This document shows positions 52,126 to 61,700 of a stretch of 64,000 nt of DNA, one piece after another. The position numbers and the translations under genes were made by a program. The stretch lies in the NCBI RefSeq assembly GCF_000196115.1, contig NC_005027.1, positions 2,170,001-2,234,000 on the forward strand, given 5' to 3'. The notes under the pieces are model-generated. The model saw only the letters and a list, made by a program, of their open reading frames with translations. It did no database searches and was not told the origin of the DNA. Source of the DNA: Rhodopirellula baltica SH 1. Its GTDB lineage: Bacteria > Planctomycetota > Planctomycetia > Pirellulales > Pirellulaceae. Every line of letters starts with the position of its first letter. The stretch's first letter is position 1.

Positions 52126-53684
52126 CAGTTCATCCCCATGGTTGTATCTTCGCTCACGACTGAAATGGGATCGCCAGATTCCAGATCCGACGGAACATTC
52201 GCAATCAATTTGTCAGTCACGTTCAATCCAGATTCGATTTCCACCAAGCCATCACCTCCTGCACCACCAACAACCACGGGAGTTTGCCTCGCCGTCTCAT
52301 CCTCCGTGACACACCAAACAAATGATCCCGAATCGCCGGCCTGAACCAACGCCTCCGGCACGAACAACCGTTGCTTATCTTTTGCAGCGTCGACATCCGA
52401 TTCAGTCGCGGGTGAGAGAAACGTAGCCGTGACCAACATCTCAGGACTGACCGTGGGAGGCGGGTCGATCAGTTCGACCTTCACTTCCAACGTGTTCTTT
52501 TGAACGTTCGCGGCACTGGTGGCTTGCAACACTCGTCCTTGAATGACCAATGAAGAAGACGCGGTTTCGATCTCCACGGGCTGGCCCTTCCGAATCATTG
52601 GAACATCCTCCAAGCGAACGTCGGCACGGACCTGTAAGCGATCCGGATCGTACATTTCGACCACCGTGCTGGCACTGTGTCCTGTCGAAGATGCCATTCC
52701 CGAAACTCGTGTTCCAGGTGAAGCGATCAAACGCAGGATTCGACCATCCATAGGAGCCTTGACGACATTCCGTTCCAGAGCCAATTCCGCTTGCCGCAGT
52801 TCAATCTTCGCTTCTTCCCAAAGGGCTTTCGATGACGCGACCTTGGCTTTGGCTTCTTCGACCTGACGCGTCTCTTCCACCAACAGATTCAACTGCTTCT
52901 CGAACGCACGAACCTTGGTCTTCAAAGCATCGACCTCGCGTTGCAAATTCGGTTGGCGACGTTGCAACTCTTGCAGTTTGGCGGACTCAGCCGCATGGTC
53001 GCTCTCCGCACGGGCCACAATCCGACCTGAAATCGCTCCCTCGGCGGATCGTTTGCCTTGCATGTTGTTTCGCGCGTACTCAACGTTTGCCTGGGCCGCT
53101 TCGATCATGAACGGAAGTTTCGCAAGCTCGGTTTCCGCTCGTGCCAACATGCTTTCGGCGTCGGCAAGCTGAACTTCCAAGTGCACTGGGTTCTTGAACC
53201 GAACCATCGCAGCGTTCCATTCCGCCTCCGCACGTTGCAACTCGCCCTGCCGGATTGCAACCGTGTTCTTGGCTTGCTGGACATTCAGTTCCGCGTCAAT
53301 CGAGATCAACCGCGCAACAGGTTCGCCTCGCTTCACAGGTTGCCCTTCGACAACCAACAACGATTCAATCACCCCGGGGGCCAACGCCGCGACGCTGATC
53401 GCGGTCGGTCGCGGCTCGATCCACCCGGGCGATTGAAACAACGTTTGCCCCGCCTGAACGACCTCGGCACGTTTGGCAATCACCGGTATCACTGAGACGC
53501 TCTTGCGAGGCATCCAGTGCTGACCGGCGGCCACGGCTAGCAGCATCGCAAAACCGATTAGAATCCCAATCGGAAGCACGAAACGGCTGATCCAACGTCT
53601 CCGCCGAGGCGTCGACGAAGGATGGCTTGGCGATGGCGTGCGGTCGATGGCCAGTTGGCCCAGATCTAGCGGGGCTTCGGCCAT
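52125..53684 (-). CDS. HlyD/MacA-type periplasmic adaptor protein
   Basis: A 519-residue protein. A single membrane anchor (about 32-52, [20 protein letters not shown]) is followed by a lipoyl-like half ([22 protein letters not shown]), a long helical hairpin (about 125-300; a coiled coil rich in Glu/Ala/Arg), the second lipoyl half ([20 protein letters not shown]) and beta-barrel/MP domains to the end. It links an inner-membrane transporter to the outer envelope. It lies directly between the lipoprotein gene and the ATPase gene. Family membership is clear; the substrate is not. Confidence 0.92.
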   Translation of the reverse strand: MAEAPLDLGQLAIDRTPSPSHPSSTPRRRRWISRFVLPIGILIGFAMLLAVAAGQHWMPRKSVSVIPVIAKRAEVVQAGQTLFQSPGWIEPRPTAISVAALAPGVIESLLVVEGQPVKRGEPVARLISIDAELNVQQAKNTVAIRQGELQRAEAEWNAAMVRFKNPVHLEVQLADAESMLARAETELAKLPFMIEAAQANVEYARNNMQGKRSAEGAISGRIVARAESDHAAESAKLQELQRRQPNLQREVDALKTKVRAFEKQLNLLVEETRQVEEAKAKVASSKALWEEAKIELRQAELALERNVVKAPMDGRILRLIASPGTRVSGMASSTGHSASTVVEMYDPDRLQVRADVRLEDVPMIRKGQPVEIETASSSLVIQGRVLQATSAANVQKNTLEVKVELIDPPPTVSPEMLVTATFLSPATESDVDAAKDKQRLFVPEALVQAGDSGSFVWCVTEDETARQTPVVVGGAGGDGLVEIESGLNVTDKLIANVPSDLESGDPISVVSEDTTMGMN

Positions 53685-53686
53685 GA

Positions 53687-54205
53687 CTACTTGCTCGAAC
53701 GAACGAAGACGTCGCTGGTTTCCACGGTCAAGTTGCCTTGGTCGTCGCGTTTAGCGACTCCGTGCACCACAACGGTGGCCAGCTCATTGACTCCCAGCAA
53801 ATCGCGTGCGGTTTTCGACACGGGGGCTCCGGACTCATCAACCACCTTCACGGTCGCGATGTTGTCTTTGACCTGGTCTTGCGTGCAGCAGTAATCCCAA
53901 GGCGTAGGACAACCTTCATCGTCGGCACAGTACGGGATCTTGGGATCGACGATCGTGAACGCGGCCAGTCCATCGACGAATGGCTCACTGGAACCACCAA
54001 TCAAACCGACCAATGTCAATTCTTCACCGTCGGCTGCCTTCTCACGGGCTTCGCCGACAGGCATCGCGTCAGCAGGTTCCGAACTGGCCAAGTAAGCCGT
54101 ATCGCCGGATGTGGTCGTCGCAGCCAGCTCGGCGACTTCCGCACCGCCACAACCAGCGATCAAAGCAATGGCTCCAGCCAAAACATATTGTTGAAAACGT
54201 TTCAT
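53687..54205 (-). CDS. Lipoprotein of the efflux operon
   Basis: A 172-residue protein with a lipoprotein signal (AIALIAGC, Cys19), then a soluble domain with a Cys-containing stretch [16 protein letters not shown], which could bind metal, and an OB-like beta region ([51 protein letters not shown]). It belongs to a planctomycete type found beside MacAB-like systems; I cannot name a family. It is 3 bp upstream of the adaptor gene. Confidence 0.8.
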   Translation of the reverse strand: MKRFQQYVLAGAIALIAGCGGAEVAELAATTTSGDTAYLASSEPADAMPVGEAREKAADGEELTLVGLIGGSSEPFVDGLAAFTIVDPKIPYCADDEGCPTPWDYCCTQDQVKDNIATVKVVDESGAPVSKTARDLLGVNELATVVVHGVAKRDDQGNLTVETSDVFVRSSK

Positions 54206-54234
54206 CGTACTTCTCTATCGAAAGGGGTAATGAA

Positions 54235-55389
54235 TCAAACTGCCTTCAATCCCGTTGCGACTTCTTCTCGCAACGCTTTCAGTGCCGGTGGCAACGAACC
54301 AAGGACACCCAACAAAATTCCAACGCCGCAACCGATCAAGATTGCGACACTATCGATTCTCAATGTGAAAGCTCCCATCGTGAATCGAACCGCCATCCCG
54401 TTGAGCAGCAGCAACGCCACCACCCCGGACAACAACGATCCAGCGGCGGCCAACAAGACGCCCTCCTGGACCACACTCAGCAAGATCGCTCGCCTTCGAT
54501 AACCGATGGCTTGCAATGTTGCGATTTCTCGTATCCGTCCAGCGACGGATCCATACATCATGTTCAAACCGGCAAACACGCCCGCACCGGACACCAGCAC
54601 CACCACAAACCAAGCCAACACTCGGACAGGTTTGTAGTGCTGCTGCAGCGACGCGTAGTAATCCGTTTCGCGGATCGCTCTCAGCTCCAAATCCAATCGT
54701 TCCTTGCAAAACAATTGCACCTCAGCCGCCGATCGTCCGGGCTGCAATCGAATCGCGACCAAGCTCAAGTCCTGTCGTTTGGTTGCCGTTTGAAAGTCAC
54801 CCAGCGAACACCAGATTTCGGATTCGTACGCCGAGCCACCGGCAGCGAACCGGCCGCTGATCGTCCACTTGCGCCCCTCAAACTCGAGCTTCTTGCCGAT
54901 GGTCAACTCGTTCGTTTCACGGCCAAGCTTCGTCGCAACCAACCGGCCAACCATCACTTCACCGTCCTCTGGCCAGGTTCCTTCGATCAACTGAACCGAT
55001 CGACGGACCAACGGTGCGGACGTAGTCACACCGCGAACCAACCCCAGTCCACCCGGACCGGATTCTGTCGCGACTCGAGTTCCCAAGTACAACTCCGGGG
55101 ACACGTGACTGACGCCAAAACGTTTCATCGTGCCATCCAGGCTGGCGGCCAACAACGACGGAGTCCGCGCGGCGATCGATGAGTTCTCGATGTTCTCTTC
55201 CGAGTTCACCGAGTAAACCAACACCACGTCATCATCCCCGCTGATTGCGAGCGATCGTTCCAACCCACGAATGAATCCGACAACCACAAACACCAACATC
55301 ACCACGGTCGCCAAAGCAACCAAAGTCAACGCGGTTCGCACCGGCCGGCGGGCCAGATTGCGAACGCCGTATTCCCATGGCAACAGCAT
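54235..55389 (-). CDS. MacB/FtsX-type ABC transporter permease
   Basis: A 384-residue permease from ATG at 55389 ([37 protein letters not shown]). A longer frame from 55476 would overlap the HMA gene and adds 29 non-conserved residues. It has an N-terminal helix, a periplasmic MacB-core domain and three C-terminal helices with the FtsX-type segment [23 protein letters not shown]. With the permease at 48595-49737 it could form a heterodimer served by the ATPase at 51424-52125. Confidence 0.9.
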   Translation of the reverse strand: MLLPWEYGVRNLARRPVRTALTLVALATVVMLVFVVVGFIRGLERSLAISGDDDVVLVYSVNSEENIENSSIAARTPSLLAASLDGTMKRFGVSHVSPELYLGTRVATESGPGGLGLVRGVTTSAPLVRRSVQLIEGTWPEDGEVMVGRLVATKLGRETNELTIGKKLEFEGRKWTISGRFAAGGSAYESEIWCSLGDFQTATKRQDLSLVAIRLQPGRSAAEVQLFCKERLDLELRAIRETDYYASLQQHYKPVRVLAWFVVVLVSGAGVFAGLNMMYGSVAGRIREIATLQAIGYRRRAILLSVVQEGVLLAAAGSLLSGVVALLLLNGMAVRFTMGAFTLRIDSVAILIGCGVGILLGVLGSLPPALKALREEVATGLKAV

Positions 55390-55444
55390 CAACGATCGCC
55401 TCGGTGGGTTGGTTGGCAAGTGAAACGCAGGTTCGATTTCATGT

Positions 55445-55813
55445 TCAACGCTTGGGCTTCGAGGTGAACGTGCCATCGGGAGTGATCATCTTCTTTGGCG
55501 TTTTGCCAATGCTTTCCATGATTTCCCAGATTCCCTTGGGGCTCAACTTAACTCCTTCTTTGGCAACCAACGCGACGGACTTCTTTTCGATGCTGCAGAC
55601 GACCTTTTCAACCGCGTCAACAGAATCAAACCGAGCGGTGATTCGTTTGACACAACCTCCGCACATCTCACCCACCGTCATCACCATTTGATGGGCGGGA
55701 TCCTTCTTGTCCGTTATCGTGTCAGCCGACACAGGTGCGGGGCCAATCAAAGCGGACACGAGAAAAGCCAAACCGGCCAAACCCAATCCATTCCGTTTCG
55801 AACCGAACATCAT
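55445..55813 (-). CDS. Exported heavy-metal-associated (HMA) domain protein
   Basis: A 122-residue protein from ATG at 55813; a GTG at 55828 is an alternative. It has a signal peptide ([22 protein letters not shown]) and an HMA fold with the metal-binding motif MCGGC ([16 protein letters not shown]) and the usual C-terminal strand. HMA proteins carry Cu(I) or similar soft metals. Its place at the head of the operon suggests the system responds to or exports a metal or metal-stressed components. Confidence 0.88.
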   Translation of the reverse strand: MMFGSKRNGLGLAGLAFLVSALIGPAPVSADTITDKKDPAHQMVMTVGEMCGGCVKRITARFDSVDAVEKVVCSIEKKSVALVAKEGVKLSPKGIWEIMESIGKTPKKMITPDGTFTSKPKR

Positions 55814-56041
55814 CGTCAAATCTTTCACTTAAAAGGGGAAACAAACATTTGGCGCGCACAGTCATCCGGTCCGCCGTCGCGGACACACGAAATGCATGCA
55901 CACCGATTCAAAATGGTTGGTCGAACGTGACGAATCCATCACGCCATGCGATCACGAACCAGTGATCCAATCAGGTAACAATCCATGAACGCGCAGCAAC
56001 GCATCTATCGCGTTGAATCAAATCCAGAACGATCACTTGGA

Positions 56042-56467
56042 TCAAATCAGCCAAGATTGGTGCGCAAGACGCACCTGACGGCCAGATCGACTCGCACAAC
56101 TCGGCAAGTCACAATGCGAAGTCAAAGCCGCATCAGAGAAGGATGGCAACATCGATCGCGCATCGACCACATGGGCCCAAACAACGACCAAACTCGGATC
56201 TGGCAGATCCATGTCGCTTTCAAGAACCGCACCTTCGCAAATGCAGTTCTTACAATTGCAATCGCCTCCGCACGGGGAGGAGTCACCATGTTTCGAATCG
56301 AGATCCGACGTGGGCGCTGGCCCGGCTTGTGCATCGTGATGGCAGCAACTGCAAGATGCTGCAGCAACACTTTCATCGCAAGTCACTTCCGCTTGGCACG
56401 GAAAGCAACGCAAGGGGCACATCAACAAGTTGACGACCAACAGAGCGATGAAGAGCGGGGTTTTCAT
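56042..56467 (-). CDS. Small secreted Cys-rich protein
   Basis: A 141-residue protein with a signal-like N-terminus (MKTPLFIALLVVNLLMCPLRCFPC) followed by many Cys and His residues (SCSCCHHDAQ, CGGDCNCKNCIC). The C-terminal 50 residues are ordinary. Clustered CxC/CC/HH motifs suggest metal binding. It precedes the HMA gene by about 230 bp on the same strand and is probably part of the metal-linked module. I recognise no family. Confidence 0.7.
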   Translation of the reverse strand: MKTPLFIALLVVNLLMCPLRCFPCQAEVTCDESVAAASCSCCHHDAQAGPAPTSDLDSKHGDSSPCGGDCNCKNCICEGAVLESDMDLPDPSLVVVWAHVVDARSMLPSFSDAALTSHCDLPSCASRSGRQVRLAHQSWLI

Positions 56468-56706
56468 ACCTCAAAGTCTACCAACGCTCAATTACCAGAG
56501 CAACCTGAATCTGGCAGAAGCCAAGCGTTTGACCGACTCGGAGAGCGTCGCTTGACTCGTCAACCACATGCCCACGCACTAGGACGAGCACTCTTGCCCG
56601 TCAGCCATTGAAGCGTTCACCCCAACTAAAGAGACATCAGGGGGTAACGCGGACATTGCGGCATTAAGTTTGTCTCTGCCTCACGCCCCAACGGGGCAAC
56701 TCTTTC
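56468..56706. other. Intergenic region with palindrome
   Basis: Upstream of the Cys-rich gene. It contains GCCCCAACGGGGC at 56685-56697 just before the MITE-like repeat. No gene is supported. Confidence 0.5.
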
Positions 56707-56766
56707 ATAGCAGCCTGTTGATTTAGTCGTATACCGAGTAACAGCTATTAGCCGATGGGCGTTAGC
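56707..56766 (+). repeat. MITE-like repeat, left part (split by IS4 copy B)
   Basis: ATAGCAGCCTGTTGATTTAG...GGGCGTTAGC, in the same orientation as the left part at 49764 and differing at a few bases (GAGTAACAGCTATTAG against GAGTGACAACAATTAG). It ends with the target duplication GCGTTAGC at 56759-56766. Confidence 0.8.
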
Positions 56767-58249
56767 CGAATGGCACTTACTTTGCGCTAAATTCTTGACG
56801 AACTGCACTTTAGGCACATGGTTTGCGCATAGAGGCTTCTTTTCCCAATAAGGAGCCATTTTGGCATGAACTATACCGGTCCAAATCACGAAGCTGACCT
56901 CCAGTTCGACCGCTCTTTTGAGTTGTTGCAGCAGCTAGTCAACTTTGAAGATGCCAACAAGCTCTTCGAGCAACAAGCTCATACCGTCTATACGGCATGT
57001 GTTGTCCTGTGGATGCTCGTTTACCAGCGACTCAAGCCGGATGCCTCGCTTGAAAACGCAGTCAAGCATTTACTCGATACGCGACCGACTTATCTTCCCG
57101 AAAACAAACGCCTGGAAGACAACACGCTCTCGGTCGCAACGGGTGGCTACAGTCGTGCTAGATCTCGCTTACCGTTAGAAGTCGTTCGTTGGTTTGCCGA
57201 GGAAGTGAGCTCGGGGATCCTTTCTGCCACCGAGCCGGCGGTGGACGAACAACGCGTGTTCTTGATCGATGGAACCACGTTGGCACTGGCCCCGGAAAAA
57301 GAACTCCAGCAAGCGTTTCCACCGGCAAGCAATCAGCTCGGTGAAGGCGTGTGGCCTTGTGTGCTGTTGACGGTCTTTCACGAACTCGCCAGCGGTGCAG
57401 CGATGCTTCCACAAGTGGGACCGATGTACGGTCCTGAGGCGATCTCCGAAACGCAACTTGCTCGGCAGGGGTTTGAGCAGCTTCCGGAGAATTCGATCAT
57501 CATGTCCGATGCAGGATTTGGGATCTTTGGAATCGCACATGGGGCAATCGACGCAGGTCACGACATCCTGCTGCGAATGAAGAAGGTGAACTTTCAGTCG
57601 CTGCAGAAGGATGCCGAATTGATCGAACAATCCGAGCACCACAAAACTTATCGGCACACCTGGAAACCCACGAAGAAGAATCGCCAGACGCAGCCAGATC
57701 TCCCGTCCGACTGCCAGTTGGATGTCTATTTGCATGAAGTCCAGGCGACCGACACGCTGACACTTTATCTGGTCAGTACGCTTGCGCAAGATGCTTTCGC
57801 GTCTGCCTCGCTATTTGAGCGACGCTACGACGTAGAAATTGACATTCGCAACTTCAAGGTGGTCATGGACGCCGAGAACATTCGCGCCAAAAGCGTCGAC
57901 ACATTCATGAAAGAACTCTATACGTCGGTGGTGGCTTACAACCTGACCAGCCAGCTTCGGATCGAAGCGGCGGCCTTCGAGAAAGTTCCGCCGCGTCGAA
58001 TGAGCTTCAAACGAACGTGGACCACGTTTCAAACCTTCCTCCTGCGGCACATGCACACGGAGCCTGAGCGTTGGAGAATGGCCTACCAAACAGCATTGTC
58101 GATCGCCCGCAAGGACAAGCTACCGATTCGCAGCAAACGTAGTTATCGCCGCGAGGCCTACCGGAAACGCCCCAAAAACATGCAGTTTGAAAAACGCACG
58201 AAACCACCGTCTAAAATGAGAGACTCGGATCTAAAGTAAGTGCCATTCG
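56767..58249 (+). mobile_element. IS4-family insertion sequence, copy B
   Basis: 1483 bp, ends CGAATGGCACTTAC / GTAAGTGCCATTCG, flanked by GCGTTAGC at 56759-56766 and 58250-58257. It is in the opposite orientation to copy A but at the same point of the same MITE-like repeat. Confidence 0.92.
56866..58239 (+). CDS. IS4-family transposase (copy B)
   Basis: 457 residues, identical to the copy A transposase, with the same DDE residues (LIDGTT, MSDAGFG, RYDVEIDIRNFK). It looks intact. The ATG is preceded by AAGGAG about 9 nt upstream. Confidence 0.92.
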   Translation: MNYTGPNHEADLQFDRSFELLQQLVNFEDANKLFEQQAHTVYTACVVLWMLVYQRLKPDASLENAVKHLLDTRPTYLPENKRLEDNTLSVATGGYSRARSRLPLEVVRWFAEEVSSGILSATEPAVDEQRVFLIDGTTLALAPEKELQQAFPPASNQLGEGVWPCVLLTVFHELASGAAMLPQVGPMYGPEAISETQLARQGFEQLPENSIIMSDAGFGIFGIAHGAIDAGHDILLRMKKVNFQSLQKDAELIEQSEHHKTYRHTWKPTKKNRQTQPDLPSDCQLDVYLHEVQATDTLTLYLVSTLAQDAFASASLFERRYDVEIDIRNFKVVMDAENIRAKSVDTFMKELYTSVVAYNLTSQLRIEAAAFEKVPPRRMSFKRTWTTFQTFLLRHMHTEPERWRMAYQTALSIARKDKLPIRSKRSYRREAYRKRPKNMQFEKRTKPPSKMRDSDLK

Positions 58250-58321
58250 GCGTTAGCCCCGGTTGGCGTCTGACTAACCGCCGCTAACGCGGTACGGCTC
58301 ATTAAATCAACAGCCCGATAG
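58250..58321 (+). repeat. MITE-like repeat, right part (split by IS4 copy B)
   Basis: GCGTTAGCCCCGGTTGGCG...TAAATCAACAGCCCGATAG. It differs from the copy A right part in one base of the hairpin region (GCGGTACGG against GCGGTGCGG). Confidence 0.8.
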
Positions 58322-58605
58322 CCCCAGGCATCGCCTGGGGTTTCGTTCGGAAGGCTCCAACGCGAGCCCCAACGGGGCGGCCCTACGCTTTTGTCTCGAA
58401 TGGCCAACGGCCTCGTTCAACATAGAGCAGAAAAACACCGCCCCATTTTGGCCAACGGCCAAACTCAATTCAGAACATGTGGGTTGATGTTGGCCGTAGG
58501 CCAACTCATTTCCCTTCGTTCTCGATCCCTGGAGCGATGCCCCAGGCTACGATGACGAAGGCCTTTGGCCAACAAAACCGAATGCAAAAAGCGCAACTTC
58601 AAAAC
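58322..58605. repeat. Cluster of short palindromes
   Basis: About 280 bp with a perfect hairpin CCCCAGGC-ATC-GCCTGGGG (58322-58340, followed by TTTCGTT), GCCCCAACGGGGC (58366-58378), and repeated TTGGCCAACGGCCAA / TTGGCCGTAGGCCAA-type units near 58400, 58448, 58489 and 58561. It contains no gene. It may hold the terminator of the MATE gene and looks like a landing zone for repeat families. Confidence 0.65.
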
Positions 58606-60054
58606 TCACGCGTCGGGTTGTGATGGGGGTGCTTGGCCGACTCTGACGGGCAAGAGTGCATTTGTCGACCAGAACAGGCTGCCCGCCAGAACGAACGCTT
58701 GAGCAGTCGACCAAAGCACCAACGCGGACCACCAATGGATCACGATTTGATTCTCCCGGACCAGCGATCCAGCCCGAAGCCATCCATCCGGCGCGAGCAA
58801 CCATCCACCAGCGACGACCAACACACCGGGTACCGCAGTTGCCACCAAAATCACAAAGGACTTGCCGATGCCTTTCGCAGACGCGGCCAGCAAGAGACTC
58901 GCGACGTCAACCAAAGCATAGATGGCCGCGAACCACATCAAGCGAATCGCCAGCGGTTGGATTTCGGCTCGCTCTTCGTCACTGATCCCACCCAACGGTA
59001 TTTGCAACAGAGTTTCTGGGAACGCGGCGAGTGCGATCGCCAATGTCAGTGCCACCACGACCCCCAGCCCCATCCCTCGCCGGATCGTATCCGACGCCAA
59101 ACCAATTCCTTTCGCTGCCAGTGCTTGCCCAGTCACAACCGTCACCGCGGTACCCAACCCAATCGCTGGGATCGATAACAACTGATACATGGTGAGCGCA
59201 GCGGAGGTCGCTGCCAGACCAGTGACGGATGCCGCACCAATCACCAGCAACACAAAACTGAACAATCCCGAACGAATCAATTGCTGCAATCCGATCGCGG
59301 ATCCTGGAACGATGATCTCAGTCATGACATGACGACTCGGCCGCCAGGCCGCCCGAAAATGACGTCCAAATGAATTCAAACGCATCAACATCACTGCAAA
59401 CACGGCCACTTTGAACCACATCGCGATGGTCGTTGCGAGAGCAGCACCGAAGACACCCATCGCGGGCAATCCCAACCCGCCAAAGATGAACCAATAGTCC
59501 AAACCGACATTCAAAACCGACGAGGCGATGTTGGTTTGCAAAATCGGTCGCGTCACCCTTCTTCCCACGAAGAACGCGGTCAGGCCGGCTTCTAACATCG
59601 ACGCGGGAGCGACCAATAACAACGTTTGAAAATAGCGTGCCTCCTGCTTCGCAAGTTCGACGTCGTGCCCAAACGCTTCGAACAGATTCGGGCTCATCCA
59701 ACCGATCAATGCGAAGGCGGGTACACAAGCCAACGTGAACCACAAGCATTGCCAGAGCAGAGACCAAACCCTCAGCGCGACCGCTCCCCGACCACGCTTC
59801 CTGCCCATCGCCATCGCAGCAAGTGGAGTGATGAAACCCATCGCGGTGACGGGAATACAAGCGATCGCCCAATACAAGTTGCCCGCTGCCATCGAAGCCG
59901 CTGACGACGTCGGCCCATACCACATCAACAGCGTGCGATCGGTGAAGAGCGTGATCGAGAAACAACCAACGGTGGCCGCCAGCGGAATCGCAACCGCCAC
60001 CATCGCTCGATAGCCGTACGCGTCGCGCTCGATTCGACGGGGCGATTCAGTCAT
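58606..60054 (-). CDS. MATE-family efflux transporter
   Basis: A 482-residue protein from ATG at 60054 (MTESPRRIERDAYGYRAMVAVAIPLAA). The frame is open to 60546, but the extra 164 residues are Arg/Cys-rich and unlike the family. It has twelve hydrophobic segments and NorM-type segments such as GFITPLAAMAMGRKRG and GLPAMGVFGAALATTIAMW. MATE carriers export cationic drugs or metabolites using Na+ or H+. The gene is alone, divergent from the glycosyltransferase operon. Confidence 0.88.
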   Translation of the reverse strand: MTESPRRIERDAYGYRAMVAVAIPLAATVGCFSITLFTDRTLLMWYGPTSSAASMAAGNLYWAIACIPVTAMGFITPLAAMAMGRKRGRGAVALRVWSLLWQCLWFTLACVPAFALIGWMSPNLFEAFGHDVELAKQEARYFQTLLLVAPASMLEAGLTAFFVGRRVTRPILQTNIASSVLNVGLDYWFIFGGLGLPAMGVFGAALATTIAMWFKVAVFAVMLMRLNSFGRHFRAAWRPSRHVMTEIIVPGSAIGLQQLIRSGLFSFVLLVIGAASVTGLAATSAALTMYQLLSIPAIGLGTAVTVVTGQALAAKGIGLASDTIRRGMGLGVVVALTLAIALAAFPETLLQIPLGGISDEERAEIQPLAIRLMWFAAIYALVDVASLLLAASAKGIGKSFVILVATAVPGVLVVAGGWLLAPDGWLRAGSLVRENQIVIHWWSALVLWSTAQAFVLAGSLFWSTNALLPVRVGQAPPSQPDA

Positions 60055-60614
60055 GGATTCCTGCGAGAGAGAGGACAGCGGCCAACCGCCAGGGCCAGCA
60101 AAATAAAAAAGATGGAAAGTGCGAGGATCACGACGCGACGTGGTTGATCGAAACGCGATCACCCTCTGGCTCAAAAAATGCAGTGCAAGCACGCAACCAA
60201 TTCGCGACTTCGCAAGCGAAACACGTGCCACCGCTTCGCGTCTCCCAACGTGACAACGCAAACAGGAAAAAACAATGTCCTCGACCAGCTTTTCGCAACG
60301 AAAACTCCACGGCCATGGGCACGCTCCAGCCGCCCAATTTCGCACCCGCCCCGGCAGTGGACTACTGACGCGAACGTTAAGCGCGTTGGTTGCTTTGATC
60401 AACCAATCTGATCGAAAGCTGACCGACGCCGGAGTCATCAATCCGATTGCGGAACGCGTGTCTGTGGTCGCAACTCGACGACGCTGAGCTACTCCCCACG
60501 ACCTTTGGCACGGTCGTTGCTTAAGCCGAAGCCGACGGAATCGCAAACAACATCACGGATGATCTGAGGATCAATCACCCGTTACCAACTCCATCGGCTG
60601 GGGAGCCATTCGCG
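60055..60614. other. Divergent intergenic region
   Basis: About 560 bp between the MATE gene and the glycosyltransferase operon. It must hold both promoters. No recognisable small gene or RNA structure was seen; GGGGAG about 10 nt before 60615 is the ribosome binding site of the first glycosyltransferase. Confidence 0.5.
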
Positions 60615-61700
60615 ATGAAAATCGGCATCATAGGTCATCTCAAATTTCCCATCGCGAAACCCTACGCAGGAGGTTTGGAAGCATTCACTCACGCGTACAC
60701 AAACGCGTTGAAGAACCGAGGTCACGAAGTCACATTGTTTGCTTCGGGAGACTCGGATCCGCAGTTGCCTCTGCAAAGCATCATCCCAAACGCAACCATC
60801 CCTGAATCCCACGCACGCCTCGGACGGATGTGCCATGACTGGATCGAAAGCGTTGAAGACGAAGCCTATGCGGCATTGATGCTGCAACTCAGTACGAGCG
60901 ACTTTGACGTGATTCACAATCACTCGCTCAGCCCCATTCCTTTGCAGTTCTCGCATTTGCTGCCAACGCGTTTGATGACCACGTTGCACGCTCCTGCCTT
61001 GCCCCGCATGGCAGCGGAACTGCGTCGCCGGGGCGGAGACGCTTGCGGACAGTTCATCAACATCTCCAATGCGAACGCGGATGCTTGGCGTTCGTTGTTG
61101 CCGGAACAAACGGTGATCCACAACGGAGTCGACACTTCGTTCTGGGTTCGTTGCAAAGAACAAAAACAACGGCGAGCCATTTGGTTTGGTCGTATCCTCC
61201 CTGACAAGGGAACTCACCTGGCTTTGCGTGCCGCCCATCGTGCTGGCATTCCGCTCGATGTTGTCGGCCCGATCTCCGATCAAAACTACTTTGATTCAGA
61301 AGTCTTGCCACTGCTTCGTCCAGACGACGCCTATCACGGGCACCGCACTCACGAAGAACTTTGCACGTTGATCAGTCGTTCCGCCGTGACCCTTGTCACA
61401 CCCTGTTGGGATGAACCCTTCGGATTGGTCGTTGCAGAATCGCTGGCATGTGGGACACCCGTCGCGGCATTCAATCGCGGTGCATTGCCTGAATTGATCG
61501 GCAAATCCACCGGCCGATTGGCCAAACCGGGAAGTGTTCGTGAACTGGCTCAAGCGATTCTTGGTTGCATGAAGGTACCCGGCGAAATCTGCCGCCGGGT
61601 CGCACAGGAACACTACAGCTTCGATCGCATGGTGGAGCAATACGAGTCGCTTTACCAAAACCAATCCGACTGGAGCTTTCCAAACGAGGTCGCAGCGTGA
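60615..61700 (+). CDS. Glycosyltransferase family 4 protein
   Basis: A 361-residue GT-B enzyme with the Gly-rich N-terminal loop (PYAGGLEAFTHAYTNALKNRGHEVTLFA), a middle segment VWFGRILPDKGTHLALRAAHRAG-like (IWFGRILPDKG), and the retaining-GT4 motif EPFGLVVAE (E-x7-E) followed by SLACGTPVAAF. It transfers a sugar from a nucleotide donor in polysaccharide or glycoconjugate synthesis. Its stop overlaps the next start (GTGA at 61697-61700). Confidence 0.92.
   Translation: MKIGIIGHLKFPIAKPYAGGLEAFTHAYTNALKNRGHEVTLFASGDSDPQLPLQSIIPNATIPESHARLGRMCHDWIESVEDEAYAALMLQLSTSDFDVIHNHSLSPIPLQFSHLLPTRLMTTLHAPALPRMAAELRRRGGDACGQFINISNANADAWRSLLPEQTVIHNGVDTSFWVRCKEQKQRRAIWFGRILPDKGTHLALRAAHRAGIPLDVVGPISDQNYFDSEVLPLLRPDDAYHGHRTHEELCTLISRSAVTLVTPCWDEPFGLVVAESLACGTPVAAFNRGALPELIGKSTGRLAKPGSVRELAQAILGCMKVPGEICRRVAQEHYSFDRMVEQYESLYQNQSDWSFPNEVAA

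Noticed and set aside
49824-58249. The two IS4 copies as a composite transposon carrying the efflux genes
   Set aside because: Each copy has its own target duplication inside its own MITE repeat, and the operon continues beyond copy A, so they look like independent insertions.
60055-60546. 164-residue N-terminal extension of the MATE transporter
   Set aside because: Arg/Cys-rich sequence unlike the family; a good ATG at 60054 starts the conserved protein.
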